Part shown: positions 1 to 9,364 of the stretch, one piece after another
Layout of the letters: every line of letters starts with the position of its first letter
Numbering within the stretch: the first letter of the stretch is position 1
Position numbers and translations under genes: made by a program
DNA from: Halopiger xanaduensis SH-6
GTDB lineage: Archaea > Halobacteriota > Halobacteria > Halobacteriales > Natrialbaceae
Assembly: GCF_000217715.1 (NCBI RefSeq)
Contig: NC_015666.1
Location: forward strand, 2,306,270-2,370,269
DNA: 64,000 nucleotides
Direction of reading: 5' to 3'
Notes under the pieces: model-generated
Seen by the model: the letters and a program-made list of their open reading frames with translations, nothing else
Databases searched by the model: none
What the model was told of the DNA's origin: nothing

Positions 1-89
1 GAGGCCCCATCGCTCGTGCGGACCGATCGCCGCCGGTTCGGCCGGCGACGGAGGCTTGCGAACGGCGCGGCGAGCGCGATCGGCCAACA

Positions 90-2411
90 ATGTCAGGACA
101 CGATTCACACGACGAACGGCAGGCGGAGGAGAACGCGACAGATAATTCGGAACCCGCCGGTAACAGCGATCGGACGAACGAGACCGAGCAGTCGATCGCC
201 GACGGCGGCTCGAGCGAGACCGACGGCGGAAGCGAGAGCGACGGTCAGCCCGGAACCAGCGACCGCACCGAGGGCGTCGACGAGAACAGCAAGCAGGACC
301 AACTCGACGAGGTGCGGGAGAACTCCGAGGGCGAGGAGCTGACGACGGACCACGGCGTCAAGGTCAGCGACACGGACAACTCCCTGAAGGCCGGCGAGCG
401 CGGGCCGACGATCATGGAGGACTTCCACTTCCGGGAGAAGATGACCCAGTTCGACCACGAGTCGATCCCGGAACGAGTAGTCCACGCGCGTGGAACCGGC
501 GTTCACGGCTACTTCCAGCCCTACGAGGATCCGGATCTCGGCGACGAATACGACGATATCGAGGAGCTGACGAAGGCGAAGGTTCTGACCGACCCGGACC
601 AGAAGACGCCGGTCTTCACTCGGTTCTCGACGGTCGTCGGCTCCCGGGGCTCCGCGGACACGGTGCGAGACGTCCGCGGCTTCGCGACGAAGTTCTACAC
701 CGAGGAGGGCAACTGGGACCTCGTCGGGAACAACATCCCCGTCTTCTTCATCCAGGACGCGATGGAGTTCCCCGATCTGGTCCACTCGATCAAGCCGGAC
801 CCCGACGACGGGACGCCGCAGGCCTCGGCGGCCCACGACACCTTTTGGGACTTCGCCTCCCTCAAGCCCGAGATTACGCACATGATCATGTGGGTCCTCT
901 CCGGTCGCGCGCTCCCGCGCGCGTATCGGATGATGCAAGGGTTCGGCGTCCACACCTTCCGGCTGGTCAACGAGGAAGGCGAGTCGGTGTTCGTCAAGTT
1001 CCACTGGGCGCCCGAGTACGACACCAGCCAACTCGTCTGGGACGAGACGCAGAAGATCGCCGGCAAGAACCCCGACTTCAACCGTCAGGACCTCTACGAC
1101 GTCATCGAGGCTGGGTACGAACCCGAGTTCGAACTCGGGGTTCAGATCTTCGACGAGGAGGACGCCGAGGAGTTCGACTTCGACGTCCTCGATCCGACGA
1201 AGATCGTCCCCGAGTCGGAGGTTCCCGTGCGGCCGATCGGGAAGATGACCCTGAACGAGACGCCGGACAACTTCTTCGCGGAGGTCGAGCAGGTCGCGTT
1301 CCACCCCGGGAACGTCGTCCCCGGGATCGACTTCTCGAACGACCCGCTCCTGCAGGGCCGGCTGTTCTCCTACCAGGATACCCAACTCAATCGCTTCGGC
1401 AGCGCCAACTGGGACGAGATTCCGATCAACCGGCCGATCGCCGAGCGGCACAACAACCAGCGGGCCGGCTTCATGCGCCAGGAGATCAACGAGGGCAAGG
1501 CCTCCTACAAACCCAATTCCATCGGCGACGACGATCCGCAGGAAGCGCCCGAGGAGGAGGGCGGCTACGAACACTACGCCGAAAAGATCGACGGAAAGAA
1601 GATCCGAAACCGCTCCGAGAGTTTCCAGAACCACTTCGATCAGGCCCGGCTGTTCTGGAACAGCATGACCGAACCCGAGAAACAGAACATCATCGACGCC
1701 GCCCACTTCGAACTCGGCAAGGTCGACCGCGTGGAGATCCGCGAGCGGATGGTCTACGACCTGTTCAACAACGTCGACCACGAGTTCGCCAAGCGCGTCG
1801 CGGAGGGCATCGGCGTCGAGCCGCCCGAGGAACCCGGCGACCAGATGCCGACCCACGACCGCGAGGACTCGCGGCTGAGCATTGAAGAGCGCCGGGACGC
1901 CGACTCCATCGAAACCCGCAAGATCGCCGTCCTCGTCGACGACGACTACGACAGCGACCACCTCGAGACGATCCAGTCCACCTTACAGGACGAGGGCGGC
2001 CGCGTCAAGATCGTCTCGAAGGTGCTCGGCGACAAGGAGGCCGAAAACGGGGATACGGTCGCGGCCGACAAGAGCCACGTCACCACGGAGTCGGTCCTGT
2101 TCGACGCGGTCTACGTCCCCGGCGGCGACCACGTCGACGCGCTCGTAGAGCAGGGCAACGCGAAGCACTTCGTCGCCGAGATGTTCAAACACAAGAAGCC
2201 GATCGCCGCCGCCGGCGCGGGTACAGACCTGCTCGAGGCGGTCGAACTGCCGGGCGTCGACGTCGCGAACGCCCGCGAGGGCATCGTCTCCGAGCAGGGC
2301 GTCGTGATGGATCCCGACGGCGAGGACCTCGAGTCGTTCGCCGAGGAGTTCGTCGACGCGATCGCCCAGCACCGCCACTGGGAGCGCGATCCGAAGGAAG
2401 TACCGGCCTAA
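90..2411 (+). CDS. katE: Large-subunit (HPII-type) catalase
   Basis: Heme catalase that splits hydrogen peroxide into water and oxygen in the cytoplasm. The 773-residue length fits the large-subunit clade rather than the ~500-residue small catalases. An acidic low-complexity extension fills roughly residues 1-90. The catalase core follows, with the distal His in a VVHARGTGVHG segment and the proximal heme-ligand Tyr in RLFSYQDTQ near residue 430. The last ~160 residues, starting near TRKIAVLVDDDYDSD, are the flavodoxin/DJ-1-like domain typical of HPII enzymes. I chose the ATG at 90 because acidic, haloarchaeal-looking sequence starts there at once. Two minus-strand regulators lie just downstream, but nothing in the sequence proves they control it. 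Confidence 0.95.
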   Translation: MSGHDSHDERQAEENATDNSEPAGNSDRTNETEQSIADGGSSETDGGSESDGQPGTSDRTEGVDENSKQDQLDEVRENSEGEELTTDHGVKVSDTDNSLKAGERGPTIMEDFHFREKMTQFDHESIPERVVHARGTGVHGYFQPYEDPDLGDEYDDIEELTKAKVLTDPDQKTPVFTRFSTVVGSRGSADTVRDVRGFATKFYTEEGNWDLVGNNIPVFFIQDAMEFPDLVHSIKPDPDDGTPQASAAHDTFWDFASLKPEITHMIMWVLSGRALPRAYRMMQGFGVHTFRLVNEEGESVFVKFHWAPEYDTSQLVWDETQKIAGKNPDFNRQDLYDVIEAGYEPEFELGVQIFDEEDAEEFDFDVLDPTKIVPESEVPVRPIGKMTLNETPDNFFAEVEQVAFHPGNVVPGIDFSNDPLLQGRLFSYQDTQLNRFGSANWDEIPINRPIAERHNNQRAGFMRQEINEGKASYKPNSIGDDDPQEAPEEEGGYEHYAEKIDGKKIRNRSESFQNHFDQARLFWNSMTEPEKQNIIDAAHFELGKVDRVEIRERMVYDLFNNVDHEFAKRVAEGIGVEPPEEPGDQMPTHDREDSRLSIEERRDADSIETRKIAVLVDDDYDSDHLETIQSTLQDEGGRVKIVSKVLGDKEAENGDTVAADKSHVTTESVLFDAVYVPGGDHVDALVEQGNAKHFVAEMFKHKKPIAAAGAGTDLLEAVELPGVDVANAREGIVSEQGVVMDPDGEDLESFAEEFVDAIAQHRHWERDPKEVPA

Positions 2412-2499
2412 CGGCCGCCGAATGGATGATTTCCGTCTTTTGAGTTCGGTCTGAGACCGTCGATCGAGGAAACCCGTTCACGGCCGATTTCGAGGGAAC

Positions 2500-2859
2500 T
2501 CACAGTACGAGCGGTGCGTCGAGACCGGGATCGGCGTCGATGATGGCCGAAAGCTGGGGCTGTAAGCGGTCGAACCGGGACGTCGGTTCCACCAGCCCCC
2601 GTTCCCGGTCGTAGTCGACGAGCGACAGGTCCGCTAACTTCGGGAGGTGGACGTGGTGCAGCGAGATCCGAATCCGCGTCGATTCGTCCTCGGAGACCGC
2701 CTCCGGCGGCGCGTGGTGATTGTATTTGACGATCGTATGCTCGAGGTCCCGCACGGTAAGCGACCGCTCCTCGCCCGCGAGTGCCGCGAGAACGATCCGA
2801 CGGTGTCGGTCCTGACACAGCTCGAGGACGGTACTGAATTCGGTAGATGTCCCAACCAT
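2500..2859 (-). CDS. DUF7344-type winged-helix protein
   Basis: Soluble protein of about 119 residues belonging to the haloarchaeal DUF7344-like winged-helix group, probably a DNA-binding regulator. Visible features are an N-terminal helix pair (TVLELCQDRHRRIVLAALA), a probable recognition region and the family-typical ISLHHVHLPKLADLSLVDYD segment. The frame opens 9 codons earlier, but the internal ATG before VGTSTEF starts directly at the conserved part, so I prefer it. It is tail-to-tail with the catalase gene. The target is unknown. Confidence 0.8.
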   Translation of the reverse strand: MVGTSTEFSTVLELCQDRHRRIVLAALAGEERSLTVRDLEHTIVKYNHHAPPEAVSEDESTRIRISLHHVHLPKLADLSLVDYDRERGLVEPTSRFDRLQPQLSAIIDADPGLDAPLVL

Positions 2860-2947
2860 ACCGGAATAAAACGCCCCTTCGGGCAAGAGGCGAGGGGCTG
2901 TATAGTACTACTTCCATCACCGCCGGAAGACGATCCGAGGATCTGAT

Positions 2948-3610
2948 CTACTCCTCGTCGGGATGAGTGATCGTCAACGTACTCGTGATGAGATTGTTGT
3001 ACGCCGCGCGGAACCGGTTCGAGAGCGTCTGCTGGGAGACGCCCAGTATGTCGGCCAGTTCGCGCATCGTCACCGCCCGCGGAACCTCGTAGTAGCCCGC
3101 CTCGAGCGCGGTGATCAGCGTTTCCCGCTGCGTCGGCGTGAGGTCGTACTGGGCGCTCGCCATCGGCTGTTCCTGTTCCTGGATCCGGTTGAGTTCGTAG
3201 GAGATGTCGTTCTCCTCGCAGTACGCTTGAAAGTCCGAGAGCGAGTCACGATTGTCGAATCGCATCCGGAGGTCCCACTCCTCGCCCTTCCCGATCGCTC
3301 GCATGATCGTTGCGCCGAGGTCGACGTACGCGTAAACGATCGTTTCGATGTTGTCCGTCCACTCGGCGCGGTACAATCTCGCCCCCTCCACCTCGTCGAC
3401 GTTGGCGATATTCTTCACGGAGTCGTCGTCCCGAAACGCGTCCTCGAACGCCGCCTGATCGTCGCCGCTCACCCAGAAATACGGCATGATCCGATCCTCC
3501 ATCGTCGCCACCACCTGCTCGATCTCGACGACCATCTGCGGCGCCGCCGTGAGCGCGTGGTGCATCGCAAGATCGTCCGATTTGACGGAAAATTCGGCGA
3601 TAATGCTCAT
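2948..3610 (-). CDS. Bat-type HTH_10 transcriptional regulator
   Basis: Predicted DNA-binding regulator of the bacterio-opsin-activator (HTH_10) family, 220 residues. The N-terminal ~155 residues form the alpha/beta sensor-like domain usual in this family. The C-terminal HTH_10 domain starts at LTPTQRETLITALEAGYYEV and contains ELADILGVSQQTLSNRFRAA. I chose the ATG giving MSIIAEF because that is the canonical start of these proteins; the open frame extends 13 codons further. The ligand and regulon are unknown. It is a useful comparison for the C-terminus of the fusion protein at 9365-10153. Confidence 0.88.
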   Translation of the reverse strand: MSIIAEFSVKSDDLAMHHALTAAPQMVVEIEQVVATMEDRIMPYFWVSGDDQAAFEDAFRDDDSVKNIANVDEVEGARLYRAEWTDNIETIVYAYVDLGATIMRAIGKGEEWDLRMRFDNRDSLSDFQAYCEENDISYELNRIQEQEQPMASAQYDLTPTQRETLITALEAGYYEVPRAVTMRELADILGVSQQTLSNRFRAAYNNLITSTLTITHPDEE

Positions 3611-3743
3611 AGGATCGATTTGCGAGCGAGCAAGATAAGTGCCGGTCACGATACGACAACGACCGCTGCGGTCGACCGGCCGACGACCGGCCCAACCGGG
3701 TCCCGCGTCGCGTGAGCCGTCACCGAGCGAAACGCGTCACCGG

Positions 3744-5981
3744 TTAGACGTCTCCGTCCTCTCGGGCCGCCTCGAGGTGCCGGCGTTCGATCAGAACCTC
3801 GTCGGCCTTCTCGTTTGCCTCGTCGGGCTCGTATTCGCTCGCGACCTCGCGGATCGCACGCATCGACGCGTCGCGAACGAGGGCTTCGAGGTCGGCGCCG
3901 GTGTACCCTTCGAGTTCGGCCGCCAGCTCGGCGATGTCGAGGTCGTCCGCGAGCGGCTTCCCGCGGGCGTGGACCTCGAGGATCTTCTCGCGGGCCTCGC
4001 GGTCGGGCTCGCCGACGTAGACGTGCGTGTCGAGTCGGCCGGGACGGAGCAGGGCGGGATCGATGTGCTCCTTGCGGTTGGTCGCGGCGAGGACGACCAG
4101 ATTCGGGTTCTCGCGCATGCCGTCGAGTTCCGTCAGCAGTTGCGAGACGACGCGTTCGGTGACCTCGTGGCCCTCGCCGCGGGCCGAGGTGATCGCGTCG
4201 ATCTCGTCGAAGAAGACGATAGAGGGCGCGGACTGGCGGGCGCGCTCGAACACCTCGCGGATGGCCTTCTCGCTCTCACCGACGTAGCGGTCGATGATCT
4301 CCGGGCCGTCGACGCGGATGAAGTTGACGTCCGTCTCGCCGGCCAGGGCCCGCGCGAGCAAGGTTTTGCCGGTCCCCGGCGGCCCGTGCAGCAAAACGCC
4401 GGAGGGCGGTTCGGTATTGGTCTCCTCGAACAGGCGGTCGTAGGTCAGCGGCCACTCCACCGATTCGCGGAGGGTGCCCTTCGCCGCCTCGAGGCCGCCG
4501 ACGTCCGAGAAGTCCGTGTTCGGCGATTCGGCGACGTACTCGCGCATCGCGGACGGTTCAACCGCCGCGAGCGCCTCGTCGAAGTGGCGCTTACGGACCG
4601 TCGGGTTCCGGTTCCATTCCTCGCGGTCATCGGTATCGGTCGGCCGACCGCGGATCGCCGCCATCGCGGCCTCGCTTGTCACCGAGTCGAGGTCCGCGCC
4701 GACGAAGCCGTGGGTGCGTCGGGCGATCGCGTCGATGTTGACGTCGTCGCCCAGCGGCATCCCGCGAGTGTGGACCTCGAGAATCTCCCTGCGGCCTTCC
4801 TCGCCGGGGACGCCGATCTGGATCTCGCGGTCGAACCGGCCGCCCCGGCGGAGCGCGGGATCGATCGCGTCGACGCGGTTGGTCGCGCCGATGACGATGA
4901 CCTCCTCGCGGGCGTCGAGCCCGTCCATCAGCGTCAGCAGCTGGCCGACGATCCGGTTCTCGGCGTCGCCGTCGTCGTCGCGCTGGCCGGCGATGGAGTC
5001 GATCTCGTCGAAGAAGATGATCGTCGGCGCGTTCGCCGACGCGGTTTCGAACACCTCGCGGAGCCGCTCCTCGCTCTCGCCCTTGTACTTCGACATGATC
5101 TCCGGCCCGGAGATCGTCTCGAAGTTGGCGTCGACCTCGTTGGCCACCGCGCGGGCGATCAGCGTCTTCCCGGTCCCCGGCGGCCCGTACAGTAGGACGC
5201 CGGAGGGCGGTTCGACCCCGAGTCGGCGGAACAGATCGGGCTCCGAGAGCGGCAGTTCGATCATCTCGCGAACGAGTTCGAGTTCCTCGTCCAGGCCGCC
5301 GATGTCCTCGTAGGTGACGCCGGAGGTCGGTTGGGTCGCGGACGCGGCTGCGGAGGGCGTGCCGGACTCGGACGCTGCCCCGGTGCTGTCGGAGCCGCTC
5401 GAGTCGCCGCCGGCTCCGCTCGAGGATCGAGAGCCAGTCGCGGCCGTCGCACCGCTGTCGATCGCATCGGGGGTGTGAATCCGGATCGTCGTCGTGCTCG
5501 TGATCCGCACGTCGCCCTCGGGAGTCGTGTCGACGACCTTGAACGGCTCCGCACCGACGCCCTCGACCCGGATCTGCTCGCCGGCCCGGACCGGGCGGTT
5601 GCGGAGTTTCTTGGTCGCCTCGCGCTCGGCGACCTGCCGTTCGTTGGCCGACAGCGACGGCGGCGGCGTCAGCGTGACGCGCTCGGCCTCGCGGATCGAG
5701 GACTTGTCCGCCGGCCGGACTGTCACCGCGTCGCCGACGTGGACGCCGGCGTTCGCGCGAGTGTCGGCATCGATCTGGATGACGTTTTCCGCCACCGACG
5801 GGTCGGCCGGCCACATCTTCGCGACCGTCTCCGCCTCGCCGTCGATGATGACGGTGTCGCCGCTCAGTACGCCCAACTGTCGCCGCGCCAGTTCGGGAAT
5901 CCGTGCGACGCCGCGGCCGGCGTCGCGCTTTTCGGCCGCTCGTACCGACAGTGAAACGCCGTCCGAATCCGACCCGCTCAT
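3744..5981 (-). CDS. CDC48/p97-type AAA+ ATPase (VAT-like)
   Basis: Double-AAA ATPase of 745 residues that unfolds and remodels proteins, often for proteasomal degradation. The N-terminal double-psi barrel and CDC48_2 domains cover about residues 1-170. A Ser/Gly/Thr-rich linker follows (about 172-222). D1 has Walker A GPPGTGKT at 266-273 and Walker B IIFFDEID at 321-328. D2 has a second GPPGTGKT near residue 540 and IVFFDEID. Both Walker B motifs keep the catalytic acid. The C-terminus ends in an acidic tail without a clear HbYX proteasome-docking motif. The gene appears monocistronic. Confidence 0.95.
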   Translation of the reverse strand: MSGSDSDGVSLSVRAAEKRDAGRGVARIPELARRQLGVLSGDTVIIDGEAETVAKMWPADPSVAENVIQIDADTRANAGVHVGDAVTVRPADKSSIREAERVTLTPPPSLSANERQVAEREATKKLRNRPVRAGEQIRVEGVGAEPFKVVDTTPEGDVRITSTTTIRIHTPDAIDSGATAATGSRSSSGAGGDSSGSDSTGAASESGTPSAAASATQPTSGVTYEDIGGLDEELELVREMIELPLSEPDLFRRLGVEPPSGVLLYGPPGTGKTLIARAVANEVDANFETISGPEIMSKYKGESEERLREVFETASANAPTIIFFDEIDSIAGQRDDDGDAENRIVGQLLTLMDGLDAREEVIVIGATNRVDAIDPALRRGGRFDREIQIGVPGEEGRREILEVHTRGMPLGDDVNIDAIARRTHGFVGADLDSVTSEAAMAAIRGRPTDTDDREEWNRNPTVRKRHFDEALAAVEPSAMREYVAESPNTDFSDVGGLEAAKGTLRESVEWPLTYDRLFEETNTEPPSGVLLHGPPGTGKTLLARALAGETDVNFIRVDGPEIIDRYVGESEKAIREVFERARQSAPSIVFFDEIDAITSARGEGHEVTERVVSQLLTELDGMRENPNLVVLAATNRKEHIDPALLRPGRLDTHVYVGEPDREAREKILEVHARGKPLADDLDIAELAAELEGYTGADLEALVRDASMRAIREVASEYEPDEANEKADEVLIERRHLEAAREDGDV

Positions 5982-6113
5982 ACCCCTTGGTTTCGGCCCT
6001 GTCGTCTTGAGAATTTCCCCGCGGCGTCACATCGCCTTGGACGCCGCCACGAGCGTTCCCGTCCCGTTCCACTCGGAGAAACGCATTTGGGCGTTCCCGT
6101 CGCACCGTGTGGT

Positions 6114-6248
6114 ATGGTCGTCCAGACCGAGCGCGACGACGCCACCTGGTACGAGTGCGAAACCTGCGGGTTGCTCTTCGACGAGAAGTCGGACGCAACC
6201 GAACACGAGAAGCACTGCGACGGCTCCGACCCGTCGTACATTCAGTAA
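6114..6248 (+). CDS. Very small zinc-finger protein (44 aa)
   Basis: A 44-residue protein of the kind annotated as haloarchaeal small zinc fingers (DUF7128-like). The sequence shows CETC followed about 17 residues later by H-x3-HC, giving two Cys plus a His/Cys pair that could bind one zinc. It begins at the ATG in the context gtATGGTCGTC and ends in TAA. It is convergent with the GIY-YIG-like gene. Its role is unknown; proteins of this class are proposed to mediate protein or nucleic-acid contacts. Confidence 0.8.
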   Translation: MVVQTERDDATWYECETCGLLFDEKSDATEHEKHCDGSDPSYIQ

Positions 6249-6271
6249 CCAGTACGCCCGGCCGCGGCGGA

Positions 6272-6517
6272 CTACTCGAGGCGCTCGCGGTGCTCCGCCG
6301 CGACCTCTCGGGCCTGCTCGCGGGTGTGCGTCGCCGTCCAGCGGACGCGCGCGGCGTCGCCGTAGGCGAGCGCAGTCTTGAGTTCGTCCCGCAGGATGCC
6401 GTGATCGACCGAGATCACGGTCCCGGAGCCGTCGCCGAGTTCGTAGACGCCGGGTTTGTCGGGGGCGCTCGAGACCGTCTTTCGGTCGAGGTCGCGCCAG
6501 GGTTTGCTGAGCGGCAT
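6272..6517 (-). CDS. Degenerate GIY-YIG-like small protein
   Basis: An 81-residue protein with the overall pattern of a minimal GIY-YIG domain: GVYELGDGSG strand, LRDELKTALAYG helix, VRWTATHTREQAREVAAEHRE. In active GIY-YIG nucleases the second motif is YIG; here the position reads VISVDHG, so nuclease activity looks lost. The stop is 2 bp from the neighbouring DUF5796 gene, so the two probably share one transcript. Function is unknown, and the fold assignment is by pattern only. Confidence 0.75.
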   Translation of the reverse strand: MPLSKPWRDLDRKTVSSAPDKPGVYELGDGSGTVISVDHGILRDELKTALAYGDAARVRWTATHTREQAREVAAEHRERLE

Positions 6518-6519
6518 GC

Positions 6520-7014
6520 TTACTCGTTCGCTCGGTCGTCGTCGGCGTCGTTCGCGTCGGCCTCGTCTTCACTCTCGTCGTCGACTTCGCCCTCCGCAAC
6601 CAGTTCGTACGCGTGTTCGCTCAACTCGTCCTCCGCGAAGATGAACACGCGGCCGTCGACGACCTCGAGGTCCGCCTCGACGCGGATCGAGTACGCCTCC
6701 GTCGTGACGGTCACGCCCGGGAACAGTACCTCCTCGTCGTCGGCCTCGAGCATGACCCGGCCGACGCCGGTCGACTCGAGGATCTCGTCGTGGGTGTCCC
6801 GGTCGTTGACGTAGGTCATCACGCCCTCGAGGCCGTCGGGGTCGGTGACGAGGACGTGGACGTCCTTGCCCGGCGGCGTCGTGATGGACTCCGCGACGGG
6901 CTTCGGCGGCCCGTGGTAGAACACGTCCCGGCCGTCGAGGTACTCGACGACGATGCCGCCCTCGACGAAGTCGACGCCGATCGTGCTGGGTGCGACGTTG
7001 CTGCGCTCGCTCAT
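6520..7014 (-). CDS. DUF5796 family conserved haloarchaeal protein
   Basis: A 164-residue soluble protein matching the widespread haloarchaeal DUF5796 family. It starts with the conserved segment SNVAPSTIGVDFVEGGIVVEYL and contains VFYHGPPKP and VHVLVTDPDGLEGVMTYVNDRD. The tail after residue ~140 is almost purely Asp/Glu/Ala and probably disordered. The start is the ATG just before SERSNVAPS; the open frame upstream is arginine-rich and looks non-coding. It is the first gene of a likely two-gene unit with the GIY-YIG-like protein. No biochemical role can be assigned. Confidence 0.85.
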   Translation of the reverse strand: MSERSNVAPSTIGVDFVEGGIVVEYLDGRDVFYHGPPKPVAESITTPPGKDVHVLVTDPDGLEGVMTYVNDRDTHDEILESTGVGRVMLEADDEEVLFPGVTVTTEAYSIRVEADLEVVDGRVFIFAEDELSEHAYELVAEGEVDDESEDEADANDADDDRANE

Positions 7015-7233
7015 TGGGAAGACGTTCGGCCGGAGTTCGGAAAAGCGGTGCGTTCCGCCGGCCCGCCATCGCTCTCGTCCCGCTGGGCCGGGGAGCCGAT
7101 CGAATCGCGCCAGCGGCGCTCGAAGCGGAGCCTCTCGAGCCGACCGGACGACGAAGTCGATCAACAGCTTTGCGAATTGGCAACCCCCGTCGAGACCGTC
7201 AGCCGTAAATAGCCGCTTTGAGAGTGTACCCGT

Positions 7234-8106
7234 ATGGACGGCCGCGCCGTTGCCCCCGCAGCCGGGACGGTTCTCAACGCGCTCGCGACCGGAGTCGGCT
7301 CCGCGTTCGCGATCGACCTCGAGACGACAGCGAGCGTCGAACTCACCGACGACGGCGAGTACGTCGGCGAGGTCGACGGCCAACCCGACGCCGACACGAC
7401 GCTCGTCGAGCGCTGCGCCGAATTCGCGATCGACGAGTACGCCGAACGAGCGGGCTTAGATCCCGACAAAGTTGGCGCCCGCGTGCGAACCGAGAGCGAG
7501 GTGCCGATGGCCTCCGGCCTCAAGAGTTCCAGCGCCGCAGCCAACGCGACGGTGCTCGCGACGCTCGACGCCCTCGAGATCGCCGAATCAGTGGAGCGCG
7601 TCGAGGCCTGCCGACTCGGCGTCCGGGCGGCCCGCGACGCGGGTGTGACGGTCACCGGCGCGTTCGACGACGCCAGCGCGAGCATGCTCGGCGGCGTCAC
7701 CGTCACCGACAACCGCGGCGACGAACTGCTCGCCCGCGGAGAAATCGAGTGGTCGGCGCTGGTCTACACGCCCCCCGAGCGGGCCTACAGCGCCGACACC
7801 GACGTCTCGGCCTGCGAGCGCGTCGCACCGATGGCGAAACTGGTCGAGGAACTCGCGCTCGAGGGCCGCTACGGCGAGGCGATGACCGTCAACGGCTTCG
7901 CCTTCTGCGGCGCCTTAGAGTTCTCGACCGGCCCGATGATCGACGCCCTGCCCGACGTGGCCGGCGTCTCGCTGTCGGGGACCGGACCGAGCTACGTCGC
8001 CGTCGGCGACGAGGACACGCTCGAAACAGTTCAGGAGCGGTGGGCCGATCGCGACGGAACGACACGATTACTGGAAACGCGAACGGACGGAACACAAGTA
8101 CAATGA
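7234..8106 (+). CDS. aroK: Archaeal shikimate kinase (GHMP family)
   Basis: Phosphorylates shikimate to shikimate-3-phosphate in the aromatic amino-acid/chorismate pathway. Archaea use a GHMP-fold enzyme unrelated to bacterial AroK. The 290-residue length and the ATP-binding motif PMASGLKSSSAAANA near residues 90-105 fit this family, as does the GTGPSYVAVGD glycine-rich segment near the C-terminus. The stop overlaps the next start (ATGA at 8103-8106), coupling translation to chorismate mutase, another step of the same pathway. Confidence 0.93.
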   Translation: MDGRAVAPAAGTVLNALATGVGSAFAIDLETTASVELTDDGEYVGEVDGQPDADTTLVERCAEFAIDEYAERAGLDPDKVGARVRTESEVPMASGLKSSSAAANATVLATLDALEIAESVERVEACRLGVRAARDAGVTVTGAFDDASASMLGGVTVTDNRGDELLARGEIEWSALVYTPPERAYSADTDVSACERVAPMAKLVEELALEGRYGEAMTVNGFAFCGALEFSTGPMIDALPDVAGVSLSGTGPSYVAVGDEDTLETVQERWADRDGTTRLLETRTDGTQVQ

Positions 8107-8483
8107 CTCGAGAGTCAGCGACCGACGGGAACGGAAGCGGGAACGGAGCCGACGAGGAATCGGAGCCACGAACGCCGGACGAGATGAGCCTCGACGAACT
8201 GCGCGAGGAAATCCAGACGATCGACCGCGAGATCGTCGAGCTGATCGCCCAGCGAACCTACGTCGCGGACACGATCGCGCAGGTCAAAGAAGAGCAGGGC
8301 CTGCCGACGACCGACGAGAAGCAGGAACAGCAGGTCATGGAGCGAGCGGGCGAGAACGCCGAGCAGTTCGATGTCGATGCGAATCTGGTGAAGGCGATCT
8401 TCCGACTGTTGATCGAACTGAACAAGATAGAGCAAAATCACCATATCCGAAGCGAAAACGACACACAGTGGGAGGACGAGTAA
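8103..8483 (+). CDS. Chorismate mutase (AroQ type)
   Basis: Rearranges chorismate to prephenate for Phe/Tyr synthesis. This is a 126-residue AroQ-type all-helical protein. After an acidic ~28-residue leader come LDELREEIQTIDREIVELIAQR, with the conserved Arg and Glu, and the typical VKEEQGLP and NLVKAIFRLLIELNK helices. It overlaps the shikimate kinase gene by 4 nt, a common haloarchaeal pairing. The last ~15 residues are more polar and end at the edge of an AT-richer region. Confidence 0.9.
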   Translation: MTRESATDGNGSGNGADEESEPRTPDEMSLDELREEIQTIDREIVELIAQRTYVADTIAQVKEEQGLPTTDEKQEQQVMERAGENAEQFDVDANLVKAIFRLLIELNKIEQNHHIRSENDTQWEDE

Positions 8484-8787
8484 ACTGAAGAACAGACGAA
8501 ATCTACTGCTATTATAAAAAGGCAGTATATGAGTAGTAGATAGTAATCCAGTTTCTTTATCCATTTCAAGTGACCAATCCAAGACGGTCGAATCGTTACA
8601 TAGAGATGCGTATTGACTGCCAAGGTACCTACCAATTTTAGATAGTGCCGCCGAGTCGTGCTGAATGCAGAGCGTATATTCAGCAATATAATCTATCAGC
8701 GGCTGAAGAAATAGTCAGATCTATTTCAGATGTTATTATATTTACTTCCGACAGGTCTCAACTAATGGCTTTGTGAACTACTGAATC
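8484..8787. other. AT-rich intergenic region
   Basis: About 300 bp between the chorismate mutase stop and the HxlR gene stop. Base composition drops sharply (runs such as attataaaaaggcagtatatgag), unlike the GC-rich DNA before it. I see no convincing gene, RNA or repeat. It marks the left edge of the accessory patch reaching to about 11.17 kb. Confidence 0.6.
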
Positions 8788-9147
8788 TCAGGAACACTCA
8801 AGTTGATCCGATCCGTGCCGTTCCATCCATATCTCTAGTCCTCGAAAAACTGGCGTGAGATCGTTTACCATTTCTGTTTCTTCGTATTCTACTCGTGGAG
8901 GAATTTCGTCGTACTGTGTACGTTCAAGAAACCCAACTTCGACAAGTTCATCGAGTCGTCGAGAGAGAGTATTCGGCGAAAGTTCGAGCGAATCTTGGAG
9001 TTCGCCGAAACGGATCGACTGCTTGTCTGTAGTGACAATTTCATTGAGGATTGCTAAGGTATGTGCCTTCCCGAGAAGTGAGAAGAGCGTACTCTCATCA
9101 ACCCCTTCGCCCCGTTTTGACCCTTGACTTCCTTCGCCCTCGCTCAT
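8788..9147 (-). CDS. HxlR-family winged-helix regulator
   Basis: A 119-residue MarR/HxlR-like DNA-binding protein. The HxlR domain runs from about residue 20: LFSLLGKAHTLAILNEI, then the recognition helix region FGELQDSLELSPNTLSRRLDEL, then the wing (VGFLERTQYDEIPPRVEYEET). The N-terminal Cys found in redox-sensing HxlR members is absent. It is divergent from the NAD(P)-domain/HTH fusion gene, and a perfect 17-bp palindrome lies 7 bp upstream of its start codon, which suggests autorepression. Codon use is less GC-biased than in flanking genes, fitting acquisition by transfer. Confidence 0.9.
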   Translation of the reverse strand: MSEGEGSQGSKRGEGVDESTLFSLLGKAHTLAILNEIVTTDKQSIRFGELQDSLELSPNTLSRRLDELVEVGFLERTQYDEIPPRVEYEETEMVNDLTPVFRGLEIWMERHGSDQLECS

Positions 9148-9153
9148 AGCACC

Positions 9154-9170
9154 ACTACGAAATTCGTAGT
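9154..9170. promoter_or_regulatory. Perfect 17-bp palindrome, candidate HxlR operator
   Basis: ACTACGAA-A-TTCGTAGT is an exact inverted repeat (8-bp arms, 1-nt centre) starting 7 bp upstream of the HxlR-family start codon. Its length and place suit binding of a dimeric winged-helix regulator that blocks its own initiation region. Binding is inferred. Confidence 0.6.
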
Positions 9171-9190
9171 AATAGATGTTCCGAAGAGCT

Positions 9191-9210
9191 GTATCCTCAG
9201 TTGAGGATAC
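9191..9210. promoter_or_regulatory. Perfect 20-bp palindrome in divergent region
   Basis: GTATCCTCAGTTGAGGATAC is an exact inverted repeat with 9-bp arms and a 2-nt centre. It lies 44 bp upstream of the HxlR start and 155 bp upstream of the divergent fusion gene. It differs in sequence from the adjacent palindrome, so it may serve a second regulator, possibly the HTH_10 fusion protein itself. Function is inferred from symmetry and position. Confidence 0.55.
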
Positions 9211-9364
9211 TACAAGAGGAGCGAGCCACGTACTTCAGGTTTCAATTGAGACGGGTATGGATTGATAAGTTGATCCCTCACTTCCACTCTCGGTAGTAGC
9301 AACCAGACTCCTAACTTGGTAGCTTTTCACGTCCCCACTCATAGGCTGGAACGGAAGACCATTG

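Noticed and set aside
105-1961. Long minus-strand open frame opposite the catalase gene
   Set aside because: Typical antisense frame of a GC-rich genome; lacks any family resemblance, while the plus strand encodes an unmistakable catalase.
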